Positions 26,887-35,773 of a DNA stretch of 61,819 nt are shown piece after piece. The stretch spans positions 1 to 61,819 of the forward strand of contig JAHYIZ010000014.1 of assembly GCA_019429405.1 (NCBI GenBank). The letters run 5' to 3'. The notes under the pieces are model-generated. The model was not told where the DNA came from. It saw only the letters and a list, made by a program, of their open reading frames with translations, and did not search any database. The first letter of the stretch is position 1, and each line of letters starts with the position of its first letter. The DNA comes from Paracoccaceae bacterium (lineage in GTDB: Bacteria > Pseudomonadota > Alphaproteobacteria > Rhodobacterales > Rhodobacteraceae). The position numbers and the translations under genes were made by a program.

Positions 26887-26923
26887 CGGCAACCGCGCCA
26901 CAATTTCGCGCGAGGAGATCGAG

Positions 26924-28168
26924 ATGACCGGCCCGATCAAATGCGAGATTGCCGTGGTGGGGGCCGGGGTGGTGGGACTTGCCATCGCACACCGGCTGGC
27001 GCTTGAAGGGCGCGAGGTGCTGCTGATCGACCCGGAGGCGCCGGGCATGGGCGCGTCCTATGGCAACGCGGGCACGGTGGCCGACTACGCGGTGCAGCCT
27101 GTGGGCACGCCCTCGGTGCTGGCCGGGCTGCCCCGGCTGATGTTCGACCGCAGCTCGCCCTTGGCGATCCGGCAGGCAGCATTACCCGCGCTGGCACCTT
27201 GGTTGATGCGGTTCGCGCGCCAAAGCCTGCCCGCCGCCGCGCGGCGCAACGCCTTGGCGCTGGCGAACGTGCTTTGCGATGCGCAGCAGCGCTGGACAGC
27301 GCTCGCCAGTGAAATCGGCGGTGGCGAGATCTTGCAGCATCGCGGCTGCATCTACTTTTACGAGCGCCAACGCGAGCGGCGCGCGGCCGAGGCCGACATG
27401 GCGTTTCGTCGCGGCGTGGGCGTGGCAGTCGAGTTGCTGGGGCCGGGCGAGATTGCGGCGCTGGAGCCCGGCCTGCCGATGACCGAGGGCGGCGGGGCCT
27501 TCTTTCCCGACGCGAGTTTCATGACCGATCCGGGGCTGATGGTGCTGCGGCTGGCGCAGGCGGCGATTGCCGAGGGCGCGGGCCAGCTGCGCGGCAAGGT
27601 CGAAGCGCTTGACCGCGGCATCGACGGGCTGCGGTTGACCGGGCCGGGGGTGCAGGTGCATGCGCGCCGGGTGGTGATTGCGGCAGGGGCGCACAGCCGC
27701 GCGCTGGCGGCGCAGGCGGGCGACAGGGTGCCGCTCGAAACCGAACGCGGGTATCATGTGGAATGGGATATGCCCGCGCCGCGCCTCAATCGCCCGACCT
27801 GCCCCACTGCTCGCGGCTTCTACCTTTGCCCGATGACAGGGCGGCTGCGCGCAGCGGGCACGGTTGAGTTGGGCGGCCTGACTGCCCCACCCTCACCGCA
27901 CCGAATCGCGCGGCTGGCGGCGGGGGCGCGCGCGTTCTTTCCCGATCTCGGCGCACCCGACCGCGAGTGGATGGGGTTTCGCCCCTCGATGCCCGACAGC
28001 CTGCCGGTAATTGGCCCGTCAAGCGGTGGCGCCGATGTGCTCTATGCCTTTGGGCACGGCCATATCGGCCTGACACTGGCGCCTGTCACCTCGGAAATCA
28101 TTGCGGATATTCTGGCCGGGCGTGAGAGCACGCGCGATTTTTCGGCCTTTGGCCCCGGCCGCTTCTGA
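26924..28168 (+). CDS. FAD-dependent amino-acid/amine oxidoreductase (DadA/PuuB-like)
   Basis: 414 residues of the DAO family: N-terminal dinucleotide-binding fold EIAVVGAGVVGLAIAHRLALEGREVLLID, middle ETERGYHVEWD, and the C-terminal FAD contact MGFRPSMPDSLPVIGPSS and YAFGHGHIGLTLAPVTSEIIADIL. It could be a D-amino acid dehydrogenase or the gamma-glutamyl-amine oxidase of the cluster. GAGGAG lies upstream of ATG 26924. It is separated from the ADH gene by the repeat element and may have its own promoter. Confidence 0.87.
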   Translation: MTGPIKCEIAVVGAGVVGLAIAHRLALEGREVLLIDPEAPGMGASYGNAGTVADYAVQPVGTPSVLAGLPRLMFDRSSPLAIRQAALPALAPWLMRFARQSLPAAARRNALALANVLCDAQQRWTALASEIGGGEILQHRGCIYFYERQRERRAAEADMAFRRGVGVAVELLGPGEIAALEPGLPMTEGGGAFFPDASFMTDPGLMVLRLAQAAIAEGAGQLRGKVEALDRGIDGLRLTGPGVQVHARRVVIAAGAHSRALAAQAGDRVPLETERGYHVEWDMPAPRLNRPTCPTARGFYLCPMTGRLRAAGTVELGGLTAPPSPHRIARLAAGARAFFPDLGAPDREWMGFRPSMPDSLPVIGPSSGGADVLYAFGHGHIGLTLAPVTSEIIADILAGRESTRDFSAFGPGRF

Positions 28169-28286
28169 CCGCGTGGCGCAGACGCAACCCCGCCGGCAAA
28201 AAAGCTGATCGGCGGCATTCCTGCTCGCGCCAGCCGACAAATCCGCTATACAAGGTCAAAACCGGAACCGGGGGGTTGGCTTGGTC

Positions 28287-30377
28287 ATGTCTCGTTCGCT
28301 TTGTACTGCGCTCGCGGTCAGCCTTGCCGCCGTGCAATCGGCCTGGGCCGAGCCGCTGATCGGCGGCAGCCGCAACACTTTTGGCACGCCCGGCCTGATC
28401 GACACGCCCGCCGCGCTCAGCCTGCCTGACGGGGTGATCGGGGTTTCAACCTATTTTGGTGCGGGCGGGCAACGCCACAGTTTCGCGTTCCAGATCATGC
28501 CGCGGCTGACCGCCCTCTTTCGCTATTCACGGATCGACAACTACGATCTGGGCGAACCGCTTTATGACCGCTCGATCGACCTTCACCTGCGGCTGCTCGA
28601 TGAGGCGGGCTGGCGCCCGGCGGTGGCGATTGGGGTGCGCGATTTCATCGGTTCAGGCGCCTATGCTTCGGAATATGTGGTGGCTACCAAGACCATCACC
28701 CCCACTTTGCAGGTTTCGGCGGGGCTTGGCTGGGGGCGGCTTGGCTCCAGCGATGCCATCGGCGCGCCATTTGGCGCACGCCCCACGCCCGCCGTGGTTG
28801 ATGGCAGCCCGATCAACCATGACCGCTGGTTCCGCGGCGACATGGCACCCTTTGTTGGGGTCAGTTGGCAGGCGAGCGAAAAGCTGACGCTGAAGGCCGA
28901 ATATTCGCCCGATGCCTACGTCGAAGAGGTTGCGCGCGCGGGGTTTGACCGCGCCTCGCCGTTCAATTTCGGGCTCGACTATCGCATTGGCCGTTCCGCC
29001 AGCGTTGCGGCCTATTACCTTTATGGCTCTGAAGTCGGCGTGCAGTTGAACATTGCCATTGACCCGCGCCGCCCGCCGTTCCCCTCGGGCATCGAAAAGA
29101 CCCCGCTTCCGGTCGCGCCGCGCCCGGCGCGCGCCGCCGACCCTGTGGGCTGGTCTGGCGATTGGGCAGCCGAGCCACAGGTTCACCCGGCGGTTCAGGC
29201 GCAGGTGGCCAAGGCGCTGGCCCAAGACGGCCTCATGCTCGAAAGCATGGCGCTGAGTGCAACCACTGCCGAAGTGCGGGTGCGCAACCTGACCTATGGC
29301 GTTCAGGCGCAGGCACTGGGCCATGTGGCGCGGGTGCTGACGCGCGCGCTGCCACCTTCGGTTGAGGTTCTGGTGTTGACCTCGGTTGCAGGTGGCATGC
29401 CAACCTCGTCGGTCACACTGTATCGGTCAGACCTTGAGGCGATGGAAAACGCCAATTCGGCGGCGCTGTTGCAGCGCGCGACCATCACCGATGCGCTTGC
29501 CACGGCATCTGGCCCGCTGCGCCCGACCGACAACCTTTTCCCGCGCTTTCAGTGGGCGCTGACCCCCTATGTCGAAGCCGTAATTTTCGACCGTGTCGAC
29601 CCGCTGCTTGCAGATATCGGGATTGCCGCAACCGCGCGCTATGAAATCTCGCCCGGCCTCGTGCTGGCCGGGTCGGTGCGCCAAAAGGTGATCGGCAACC
29701 TTGACCAGAGCCTGCGGACACCGGGCACCGACCCGGTGCGATCGGACCTTGTCAGCTATCAACGCAATGGTGACCTCACGATTCCCAGCCTGACGCTCAG
29801 CTGGTATGGCCGCCCCGCCGAAAACCTTTACGCGCGGGTGAGCTTCGGCTTGCTGGAACGGATGTTCGGCGGCGTCTCGGGCGAGCTGCTCTGGAAGCCG
29901 GTTGACAGCCGCCTCGCGCTCGGGGCCGAGCTGAACTATGTGCAAAAGCGCGACTACGAACAGCGCTTTGGCTTTCTCGATTACACGGTGGTTACCGGCC
30001 ACGCCTCGGCTTACTACGACTTTGGCGGCGGCTTCACCGGCCAGCTGGATGTCGGGCGCTACCTTGCGGGCGACTGGGGCACCACGGTTTCGGTCAACCG
30101 CGAATTCGCCAACGGCTGGCGCATCGGCGCCTTTGCGACCTTCACCGACATGCCCGGTTCAGGGCCGGGGGATGCCGATTTCGACAAGGGCCTGTCGCTG
30201 ACAATTCCCATCGCATGGACCACCGGCAAGCCTTCAATTGCGAGCTTTACCAACACGTTCGGAATGGGCAGCGGCGATGGCGGCTCGCGCCTTTCTGTGG
30301 ATGGCAGGCTTTACCAGACCGTTCGCAAAAGCCATGTGGGCGACCTTTACGATGGTTGGGGAAGGTTCTGGCGATGA
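28287..30377 (+). CDS. YjbH-family outer-membrane exopolysaccharide protein
   Basis: 696 residues with a signal peptide (MSRSLCTALAVSLAAVQSAWA), matching the YjbH group: GSRNTFGTPGLIDTPAALSLPDGVIGVST in the N-terminal part, many amphipathic beta strands, and ending WGRFWR. Likely an outer-membrane barrel for exopolysaccharide secretion. ATG 28287; an adjacent TTG at 28281 is less likely. ATGA overlap with the YjbF-like lipoprotein gene. Confidence 0.82.
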   Translation: MSRSLCTALAVSLAAVQSAWAEPLIGGSRNTFGTPGLIDTPAALSLPDGVIGVSTYFGAGGQRHSFAFQIMPRLTALFRYSRIDNYDLGEPLYDRSIDLHLRLLDEAGWRPAVAIGVRDFIGSGAYASEYVVATKTITPTLQVSAGLGWGRLGSSDAIGAPFGARPTPAVVDGSPINHDRWFRGDMAPFVGVSWQASEKLTLKAEYSPDAYVEEVARAGFDRASPFNFGLDYRIGRSASVAAYYLYGSEVGVQLNIAIDPRRPPFPSGIEKTPLPVAPRPARAADPVGWSGDWAAEPQVHPAVQAQVAKALAQDGLMLESMALSATTAEVRVRNLTYGVQAQALGHVARVLTRALPPSVEVLVLTSVAGGMPTSSVTLYRSDLEAMENANSAALLQRATITDALATASGPLRPTDNLFPRFQWALTPYVEAVIFDRVDPLLADIGIAATARYEISPGLVLAGSVRQKVIGNLDQSLRTPGTDPVRSDLVSYQRNGDLTIPSLTLSWYGRPAENLYARVSFGLLERMFGGVSGELLWKPVDSRLALGAELNYVQKRDYEQRFGFLDYTVVTGHASAYYDFGGGFTGQLDVGRYLAGDWGTTVSVNREFANGWRIGAFATFTDMPGSGPGDADFDKGLSLTIPIAWTTGKPSIASFTNTFGMGSGDGGSRLSVDGRLYQTVRKSHVGDLYDGWGRFWR

Positions 30378-31081
30378 CGGCAAAGGCGCGGCTGCCTCGG
30401 GCGCCATTCATTTTGGCGGTTGCATTGGCCGTGGCCGGATGTGGCAACAGCGCAGAGCGCAGCGATAGCGGCAGCCTTGCGGTCGGGATGGTGCGCAACC
30501 TCGTGGGCGGTATTTCCGCTGGCCGCACCGCCGCCGCCGAACCCGCTGCGGCGCCGACCCCCGACCAGATCGCCGCCGAGGCGCTCGACTCCTTCGCCGG
30601 GCCGCTGATGCTGGTGGTGCTCGAATCCCAAGGCGCCACGACTGTCATGGGGCTTTATGGCGAAAACGGCAACATGCGCACCTACGCGCTGCCCTCTGAA
30701 CAGAGCATCATTCTGCGCGACGGGATTCTGGCGGGCACACGGGGCTTTGGCTTTGATGTGATGAGCGCCGATACCGATGCCGTGGCGGCGCTGATCCTTG
30801 CCCGCAAGGAAGGGGTCGCGGCAAAGGTGCAGCGCTACCTTGATGCCGACAATGTCGAGCGGCCGCTGCCAATGGAATGTACCGTCAGCCGGGGCGAGGC
30901 GAGCGAATTCGAGATCGCGGGCAAGCGCTACAGCGGCACGCAGATGGTTGAAGTCTGCAGCTTTCAGGGGCAGGCAGTCGGCAGCGGCTATCTGGTCAGC
31001 GCCGCGGGCGCGGTGCTTGCCTCGCGGCAATGGATCGGGCCCGAGCTTGGCTATGTCACCCTGCAGGTGCTGCGGCCCTGA
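30374..31081 (+). CDS. YjbF/GfcB-family lipoprotein
   Basis: 235 residues with lipobox LAVAGC (Cys at about 22) after a short hydrophobic signal, then a YjbF-type body (LESQGATTVMGLYGENGNMRTYALPSEQSIILRDGILAGTRGFGFDVMSA). It probably functions with YjbH in polysaccharide export. In E. coli yjbEFGH is a four-gene operon; no yjbE or yjbG is seen here. Confidence 0.8.
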   Translation: MTAKARLPRAPFILAVALAVAGCGNSAERSDSGSLAVGMVRNLVGGISAGRTAAAEPAAAPTPDQIAAEALDSFAGPLMLVVLESQGATTVMGLYGENGNMRTYALPSEQSIILRDGILAGTRGFGFDVMSADTDAVAALILARKEGVAAKVQRYLDADNVERPLPMECTVSRGEASEFEIAGKRYSGTQMVEVCSFQGQAVGSGYLVSAAGAVLASRQWIGPELGYVTLQVLRP

Positions 31082-31087
31082 GGCCGT

Positions 31088-31723
31088 TCAGCCCGCGTAG
31101 TTTTGCGACACATAAAAGGCGCCACAATAGGGTGCCGAGGCATCATACCCCGCGCCCGAGCCGACCATGCGCACCTTTGGGTCAAGCATATTGGTGCGGT
31201 GCTTGGGCGAATTGACCCAGAGGTTGACGATGTGCCGCGCAAGGCTCTGGTAGGTATGCGCGCCAATCGTTTCGCCCGCCTGCGTGGCAAAGGCGCAATT
31301 GGCCGCATCGCGGATGCGAAACTGGATTCCGTCGATACCATACCGCGCGATCTTGCCAATGTTTTCAGACCCTGCGCGAAAGTCGATGCCGGTAGATTGC
31401 AGCCGCGCCAGCACGTTCGACTGGCCCGGAACCTGCGAATCGTGGCTCATGGTCCGCGCCTTTGCCATCCATTTGGCGTGCGTCGAGGCCGCTTCAGCAA
31501 GGCCCGAAGCCGCCGAAAGCTCGCGCAGCCCCGCCTTGCAGCGCTGCAGGTTGACCTCGGCCCGGATCGCGGCGTCTATCAGGCTCTCGTTGATCCGCCC
31601 CGAAGCCGGCACGACCGCATCGGCCCCCGACACACGCGCCAGCGAACAGGCGCTTGCCATTTGCGGCAAGGCAAGTGCTGCAAGCGCCGCCAATGCACCC
31701 AAACCGATCTGACCCATCCGCAT
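31088..31723 (-). CDS. Secreted CAP-domain (SCP/PR1-like) protein
   Basis: 211 residues. Signal peptide (LGALAALAALALPQMASA), then a CAP domain with AASTHAKWMAKARTMSH, GSENIGK, HIVNLWVNSPKHRTNMLDPKVRMVGSGAG and the terminal YVSQNYAG. Function in bacteria unknown, commonly envelope-associated or proteolytic. GGAGG 6 bases before 31723 marks the start. Convergent with yjbF across 6 bases. Confidence 0.88.
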   Translation of the reverse strand: MRMGQIGLGALAALAALALPQMASACSLARVSGADAVVPASGRINESLIDAAIRAEVNLQRCKAGLRELSAASGLAEAASTHAKWMAKARTMSHDSQVPGQSNVLARLQSTGIDFRAGSENIGKIARYGIDGIQFRIRDAANCAFATQAGETIGAHTYQSLARHIVNLWVNSPKHRTNMLDPKVRMVGSGAGYDASAPYCGAFYVSQNYAG

Positions 31724-31848
31724 TTCGAGCCTCCGCCGCTACTATCGAAACGCAAATCTCGGCGGCAGCTGCGGCACTTTTACGGCGAAAATCGGCAAAA
31801 ATCGCGCATGTTGCAGCAAATGCCCGGTTTCGTGCGCCATCTGAAACG

Positions 31849-32631
31849 CTACCTGCGCCCCAAAAGCGCGGTTGCCGCGTAGATGCAGGCACTTGCCGCA
31901 ACGATTGAAGGGCCTGCCGGTGTGTCAAACCGCAGCGAGGCAAAAAGCCCCGCCAGCACAGATGCCGCCCCGATCAGGCTTGCGCCAAGCGCCATGCTTT
32001 CCGGCCCGCGCGCCAAGCTGCGCGCAGCCGCGGCGGGAATGATGAGCAGTGCCGCAATCAGCAGCGCCCCGACAATCTTGATCGCCACCGCCACCACCAG
32101 CGCCAGTGCCAGCGTCAGAACCAAGCCCTCGCGGCGCGGGTTCAACCCGGCGGCAACAGCCAGTTCTTCATTCACCGTTGCGGTTAACAGCGCCTGCCAA
32201 CGCCAGACCAACAGCGCCAGCACCGCCGTGGACCCCGCCCATACCACCGCCAGATCGGCGCGCCCGACCGCGAGGATGTCGCCAAACAGCCAAGCCTGCA
32301 AATCGACCCGGACCTGCGTAAGAAACGACGCGGCGACCAGCCCGAACGCCAGCGCCGAATGTGCGAGCACCCCCAGCGTCGCATCCATCGCGTTGCCGCG
32401 CCCGGCAAGGCTTGCGACCGCAATCGCCATGCCAAGCGCCACCGCGACGATGCCGACATAAACCGAAATACCAAAGCCGAACGACAGCGCCACGCCCAGA
32501 ATGGCGGCATGCGCGGTGGCATCGCCAAAATACGCCATCCGCCGCCACACCACAAAGGCGCCCAGCGGCCCGGTGGCAAGGGTCAGCCCAAGCCCGGCAA
32601 TCGCGGCGCGTACAAGGAAATCATCCAGCAT
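31849..32631 (-). CDS. znuB: Zinc ABC transporter permease ZnuB
   Basis: 260-residue membrane component of the high-affinity zinc importer, beginning MLDDFLVRAAIAGLGLTLATGPLGAFVVWRRMAYFGDATAHAAILGVAL, the usual ZnuB N-terminus. About eight hydrophobic helices. It overlaps znuC by 11 bases. Neither candidate ATG (32631 or 32643) has a strong ribosome site, consistent with translational coupling. Confidence 0.95.
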   Translation of the reverse strand: MLDDFLVRAAIAGLGLTLATGPLGAFVVWRRMAYFGDATAHAAILGVALSFGFGISVYVGIVAVALGMAIAVASLAGRGNAMDATLGVLAHSALAFGLVAASFLTQVRVDLQAWLFGDILAVGRADLAVVWAGSTAVLALLVWRWQALLTATVNEELAVAAGLNPRREGLVLTLALALVVAVAIKIVGALLIAALLIIPAAAARSLARGPESMALGASLIGAASVLAGLFASLRFDTPAGPSIVAASACIYAATALLGRR

Positions 32632-33394
32632 GCGGGGGCTCATGGCTGTGCGGGTGGGCGTGGTCGTGGCCGTGTCCAAGGTCGTGTTCGTGGTCGTGGT
32701 CATGTGCGTGCTGGTAGAGCGCCAGCGCGCCGCCGGTGCCAAGGCCGAACAGCGCGCGGTATTCGGGCGCGGCGGTCACCACGCTTGGCGTCCCTTCGCA
32801 GCAGATATGACCGTTCAGGCAAATCACCCGATCCGAGGCCGCCATCACCACATGCAGATCATGGCTGACCAGCAGCACCGCGCAACCGGTCTCATGGCGC
32901 AAATCGACCAACAGCCGGTAGAAGGCGGCAACGCCGGGCTGGTCGAGCCCCTGCGTCGGCTCGTCAAGCATGAGAATGTCGGGCCGCGACAGAAGCGCAC
33001 GCGCGAGCAGCACGCGCTGGAACTGCCCCCCCGACAGCGCGGTGATCTGGCGCCCCTCCAGCCCCGCCACCCCAGTGCGCTGCAACGCAGCCGAAGCCTC
33101 GGCGGCAGGCACCCGGCGCGGCAGGTTGAGAAAGCGCGCCACCGTCAGCGGCAGCGTGGCATCGATATGCAACCGCTGCGGCACATAGCCAATGTGCAGC
33201 CCCGCCGCGCGCACGACCTCGCCCGTCGCCGCCTTCTCGGCCCCGATCAGCGCGCGAACAAGCGTCGATTTGCCCGAACCGTTGGGCCCGACCAACGTCA
33301 CGATCTCGCCACGCTCGATCGCAAGGTTGACGCCCGCCAGCACCGCCACACCGCCATGATGCACGCTCAGGTTCTCTGCCGAAATCAAGCGCAT
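32621..33394 (-). CDS. znuC: Zinc ABC transporter ATP-binding protein ZnuC
   Basis: 257 residues: Walker A VGPNGSGKSTL, Q-loop YVPQRLH, signature LSGGQFQRVLLARALL, Walker B ILMLDEPTQGLDQPG, H-loop LVSHDLHVV. The last 30 residues are His/Asp-rich (HAHDHDHEHDLGHGHDHAHPHSHE), a likely zinc-buffering tail. ATG 33394 overlaps the zur end by 10 bases, giving a zur-znuC-znuB operon. Confidence 0.95.
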   Translation of the reverse strand: MRLISAENLSVHHGGVAVLAGVNLAIERGEIVTLVGPNGSGKSTLVRALIGAEKAATGEVVRAAGLHIGYVPQRLHIDATLPLTVARFLNLPRRVPAAEASAALQRTGVAGLEGRQITALSGGQFQRVLLARALLSRPDILMLDEPTQGLDQPGVAAFYRLLVDLRHETGCAVLLVSHDLHVVMAASDRVICLNGHICCEGTPSVVTAAPEYRALFGLGTGGALALYQHAHDHDHEHDLGHGHDHAHPHSHEPPHAG

Positions 33395-33876
33395 GGCGGG
33401 ACCTCGGCGCAGGCCGGGCAAAGCCCCAGCGCCTCGATGGTGCACCGCTCGACGACAAAGCCCAATGTCGAAGCCTCGGCTTCAAGTGCCGCCTGCAAAG
33501 CGGGTACCGGCGCCTCGGCCACGGCCCCGCAGGCGCGGCAGATCAGAAATGCGGGTGCATGGTTTTCGCCGGGGTGGGTGCAGGCGGCAAAGGCATTGAG
33601 GCGGCGCACGCGATGCGCAAGCCCGTGGTCTACCAGAAACTCGAGCGCCCGATAGGCGACCGGGGGCTGCTTGCCAAAGCCTTCGGCCGCAAGCCGCTCA
33701 AGAACCTCATAGGCGCCCATCGCCCGATGCGCCTCAAGCAAGATCTCAAGCACCCGCCGCCGCACCGGGGTAAAGCGCGCGCCCTGTTCGGCGGCAACCT
33801 CTTCGGCGCGGGCCAGCAGCGCATGGGTGCAACGCGCGTGGTCATGCGCTTCAAAGGCGAGATCGGACTGCGGCAT
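33385..33876 (-). CDS. zur: Zinc uptake regulator Zur (Fur family)
   Basis: 163 residues: winged helix RFTPVRRRVLEILLEAHRAMGAYEVLERL and VAYRALEFLVDHGLAHRV, then metal-site segments NAFAACTHPGENHAPAFLICRACGAV (CxxC) and LCPAC (CxxC), matching Zur. First gene of zur-znuC-znuB, reading away from znuA with a palindromic site between. Confidence 0.93.
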   Translation of the reverse strand: MPQSDLAFEAHDHARCTHALLARAEEVAAEQGARFTPVRRRVLEILLEAHRAMGAYEVLERLAAEGFGKQPPVAYRALEFLVDHGLAHRVRRLNAFAACTHPGENHAPAFLICRACGAVAEAPVPALQAALEAEASTLGFVVERCTIEALGLCPACAEVPPCA

Positions 33877-33902
33877 GTTACCTTATCACATTATGCTTGC
33901 GC

Positions 33903-33917
33903 TGTTATGCTATAACA
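33903..33917. promoter_or_regulatory. Zur-binding palindrome
   Basis: TGTTATGCTATAACA is a perfect inverted repeat (TGTTAT/ATAACA around GCT) and fits the alphaproteobacterial Zur site TGTTATA-NN-TAACA in shape. It lies 27 bases after the zur start and 43 bases before the znuA start, so one site can repress both directions. Confidence 0.85.
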
Positions 33918-33959
33918 TACATGATGCCCGCACCTGCCACAAGTGAACCCGAGGACCGC

Positions 33960-34889
33960 ATGAACCTTTTGCCCGCCGCCTTCGCCACAGCGCTTTCGCT
34001 GCTTGCCACCACCACGCGCGCCGACGTGCCCGCCGTCGTCACCGACATTGCACTGGTGCAATCGCTGGCACAAACGGTGCTGGGCGAGCTTGGGCATGCC
34101 GACGTGCTGTTGCCGCCCGGCGCCGACGCCCATTCCTACCAGCTGCGCCCCTCGCAGGGTGCCTCGCTGCAACGGGCCGACCTTGTGTTCTGGGTGGGCG
34201 ATGCGCTGACCCCGTGGCTGGGCCGGACCCTGGCCGGGGCCGGGCTGAAGGGCAAATCGGTGCCGCTGCTCGACGCACCCGAAACCTACCTGCACGCCTT
34301 CGGCGCAGAAACGGCGCACGACCATGCCGAGGCAGAAGCCGAGCCCGAAACCGGGCACGACCACGCAGGCGCCGACCCCCATGCATGGCTCGACCCGGCC
34401 AATGCGCAAGCCTGGCTTGCGCTGATCGCCGCCGAACTGGCCGCCGCCGACCCGGCGAATGCCGCCGCCTATGTCGCAAACGCAGATGCCGGGCGCGCCC
34501 GCATCGCGGCACTGGATGCCACATTGCGCGCCAAGCTTGCGCCGCTGGCTGACCGGCCCTTCGTGGTGTTTCACGATGCCTACGGCTATTTCGCAGACCA
34601 CTACGGCCTTGCCGTCGCCGGGGCCTTGCACCGCGGCGATGCCAGCGCGCCGGGTGCCGCGCATCTTGCCGAGTTGCGCGCCGATCTGGCGGCGGGGGGC
34701 ATCATCTGCGCCTTCCCCGAGGTCTCGCACGACCCCAAGCTGCTTGCGCTGACGCTTGAGGGCACGCCGGTGCGCACCGGTGCGGTGCTTGATCCGACCG
34801 GAGGCACCTTGCCCCAAGGCGCCGGGCTATACGAGGCGCTCATGGCCGACCTTGCGGCCAAGCTCAGCGACTGCCTCGCGCCGCGCTGA
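33960..34889 (+). CDS. znuA: Zinc ABC transporter substrate-binding protein ZnuA
   Basis: 309-residue periplasmic zinc receptor. Short signal (LLPAAFATALSLLATTTRA), conserved His ligands in PPGADAHSYQLRPS, PHAWLDPANAQAW and VFHDAYGYFADHYGLAV, and a His/acidic loop (TAHDHAEAEAEPETGHDHAGADPHAW) typical of ZnuA. GAGG before ATG 33960; the ATG at 33897 would place the signal too far inside. Confidence 0.95.
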   Translation: MNLLPAAFATALSLLATTTRADVPAVVTDIALVQSLAQTVLGELGHADVLLPPGADAHSYQLRPSQGASLQRADLVFWVGDALTPWLGRTLAGAGLKGKSVPLLDAPETYLHAFGAETAHDHAEAEAEPETGHDHAGADPHAWLDPANAQAWLALIAAELAAADPANAAAYVANADAGRARIAALDATLRAKLAPLADRPFVVFHDAYGYFADHYGLAVAGALHRGDASAPGAAHLAELRADLAAGGIICAFPEVSHDPKLLALTLEGTPVRTGAVLDPTGGTLPQGAGLYEALMADLAAKLSDCLAPR

Positions 34890-34948
34890 ACGCTTGCCCC
34901 ACGGGGCAAAGCCGTTACTAAAGACGTAAGGGCAAAGCGGGGGCAACG

Positions 34949-35773
34949 ATGACTGCGGCAGATTGGATCGGTGCCGAAGCAGGGCCAGCGGGGCTACAGC
35001 TCTGGGTCGCGTCCGCCGGGCAGGTCGTGGCGCAGTGCGCGGTGCCGATCGCGCCGGGCGAAGCGCCGCGCGCAGCACTCGCCGCCGCCCTTGCGCGCAT
35101 TCAGCCCAAGGCCCCGCGCGGCCCAATTCTGGCATGCGGATTGCCGGGCGCTGCAGAACGGGCGCTGCCATGCGCCCCCTTTGCGCCGGATGCCGTGGTG
35201 GCAGAGGGTGGCATTTTTCACCTGCCCACCCTCGTGCAAACCACGCCGCCTGTGCAGGTTCCGGCGGGTGCCGCGCTGCGGCTTGCCGGGTGCCTTGCCG
35301 CCGATCCGGGCTTTGACGGGGTGGTCTGCCTGACCGGCGCTGAAAGCCTCTGGGCCGAGGTCAGTGCGGGCGAGGTGGTGGGCGTCATGGCGGCGCTTTC
35401 GGGCGCAATGGCCGGGGCGATGCTGGCAAGCCCATGGTTCGCCGCGCACCACGCCGCCGAGATCGACCTGCAGGCCTTCGATGCCGACCTCTCGCAAACC
35501 CTATCGCGCCCCGAGCGGCTGGCACGTATGCTTGCCGAAGCGCGCGCGTTGCCAGCCCCGCAGGCCCGCGCACGGATTCATGCCGCGCTGATCGGTGCCG
35601 AACTGGCCGCCGCACGGCCGTGGTGGCTGGGCCGGAACCTGCGCGTTCTGGGGCCGGGCGCCGCGCTTTACGCGCGCGCGCTGGCCGCGCAGGGGCTGCG
35701 CGCGACCGAGGGCGACGGCGAGGCGGCGTTGCTTGCGGGCTTCGCGCTTGCCGCGCGCGCGGTGGCGCCATGA
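34949..35773 (+). CDS. 2-keto-3-deoxygalactonate kinase-like protein (DgoK family)
   Basis: 274 residues related to DgoK: opening DWIGAEAGPAGLQLW, VVCLTGAESLWAEVSAGEVVGVMAALSGAM and a C-terminal LRVLGPGAALYARALAAQGL. In functional DgoK the third motif usually reads PGTHSKW; here it is TGAESLW, and the N-terminal phosphate motif is weak, so kinase activity is doubtful. No KDPGal aldolase is adjacent. It overlaps the epimerase gene by ATGA. Confidence 0.65.
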   Translation: MTAADWIGAEAGPAGLQLWVASAGQVVAQCAVPIAPGEAPRAALAAALARIQPKAPRGPILACGLPGAAERALPCAPFAPDAVVAEGGIFHLPTLVQTTPPVQVPAGAALRLAGCLAADPGFDGVVCLTGAESLWAEVSAGEVVGVMAALSGAMAGAMLASPWFAAHHAAEIDLQAFDADLSQTLSRPERLARMLAEARALPAPQARARIHAALIGAELAAARPWWLGRNLRVLGPGAALYARALAAQGLRATEGDGEAALLAGFALAARAVAP

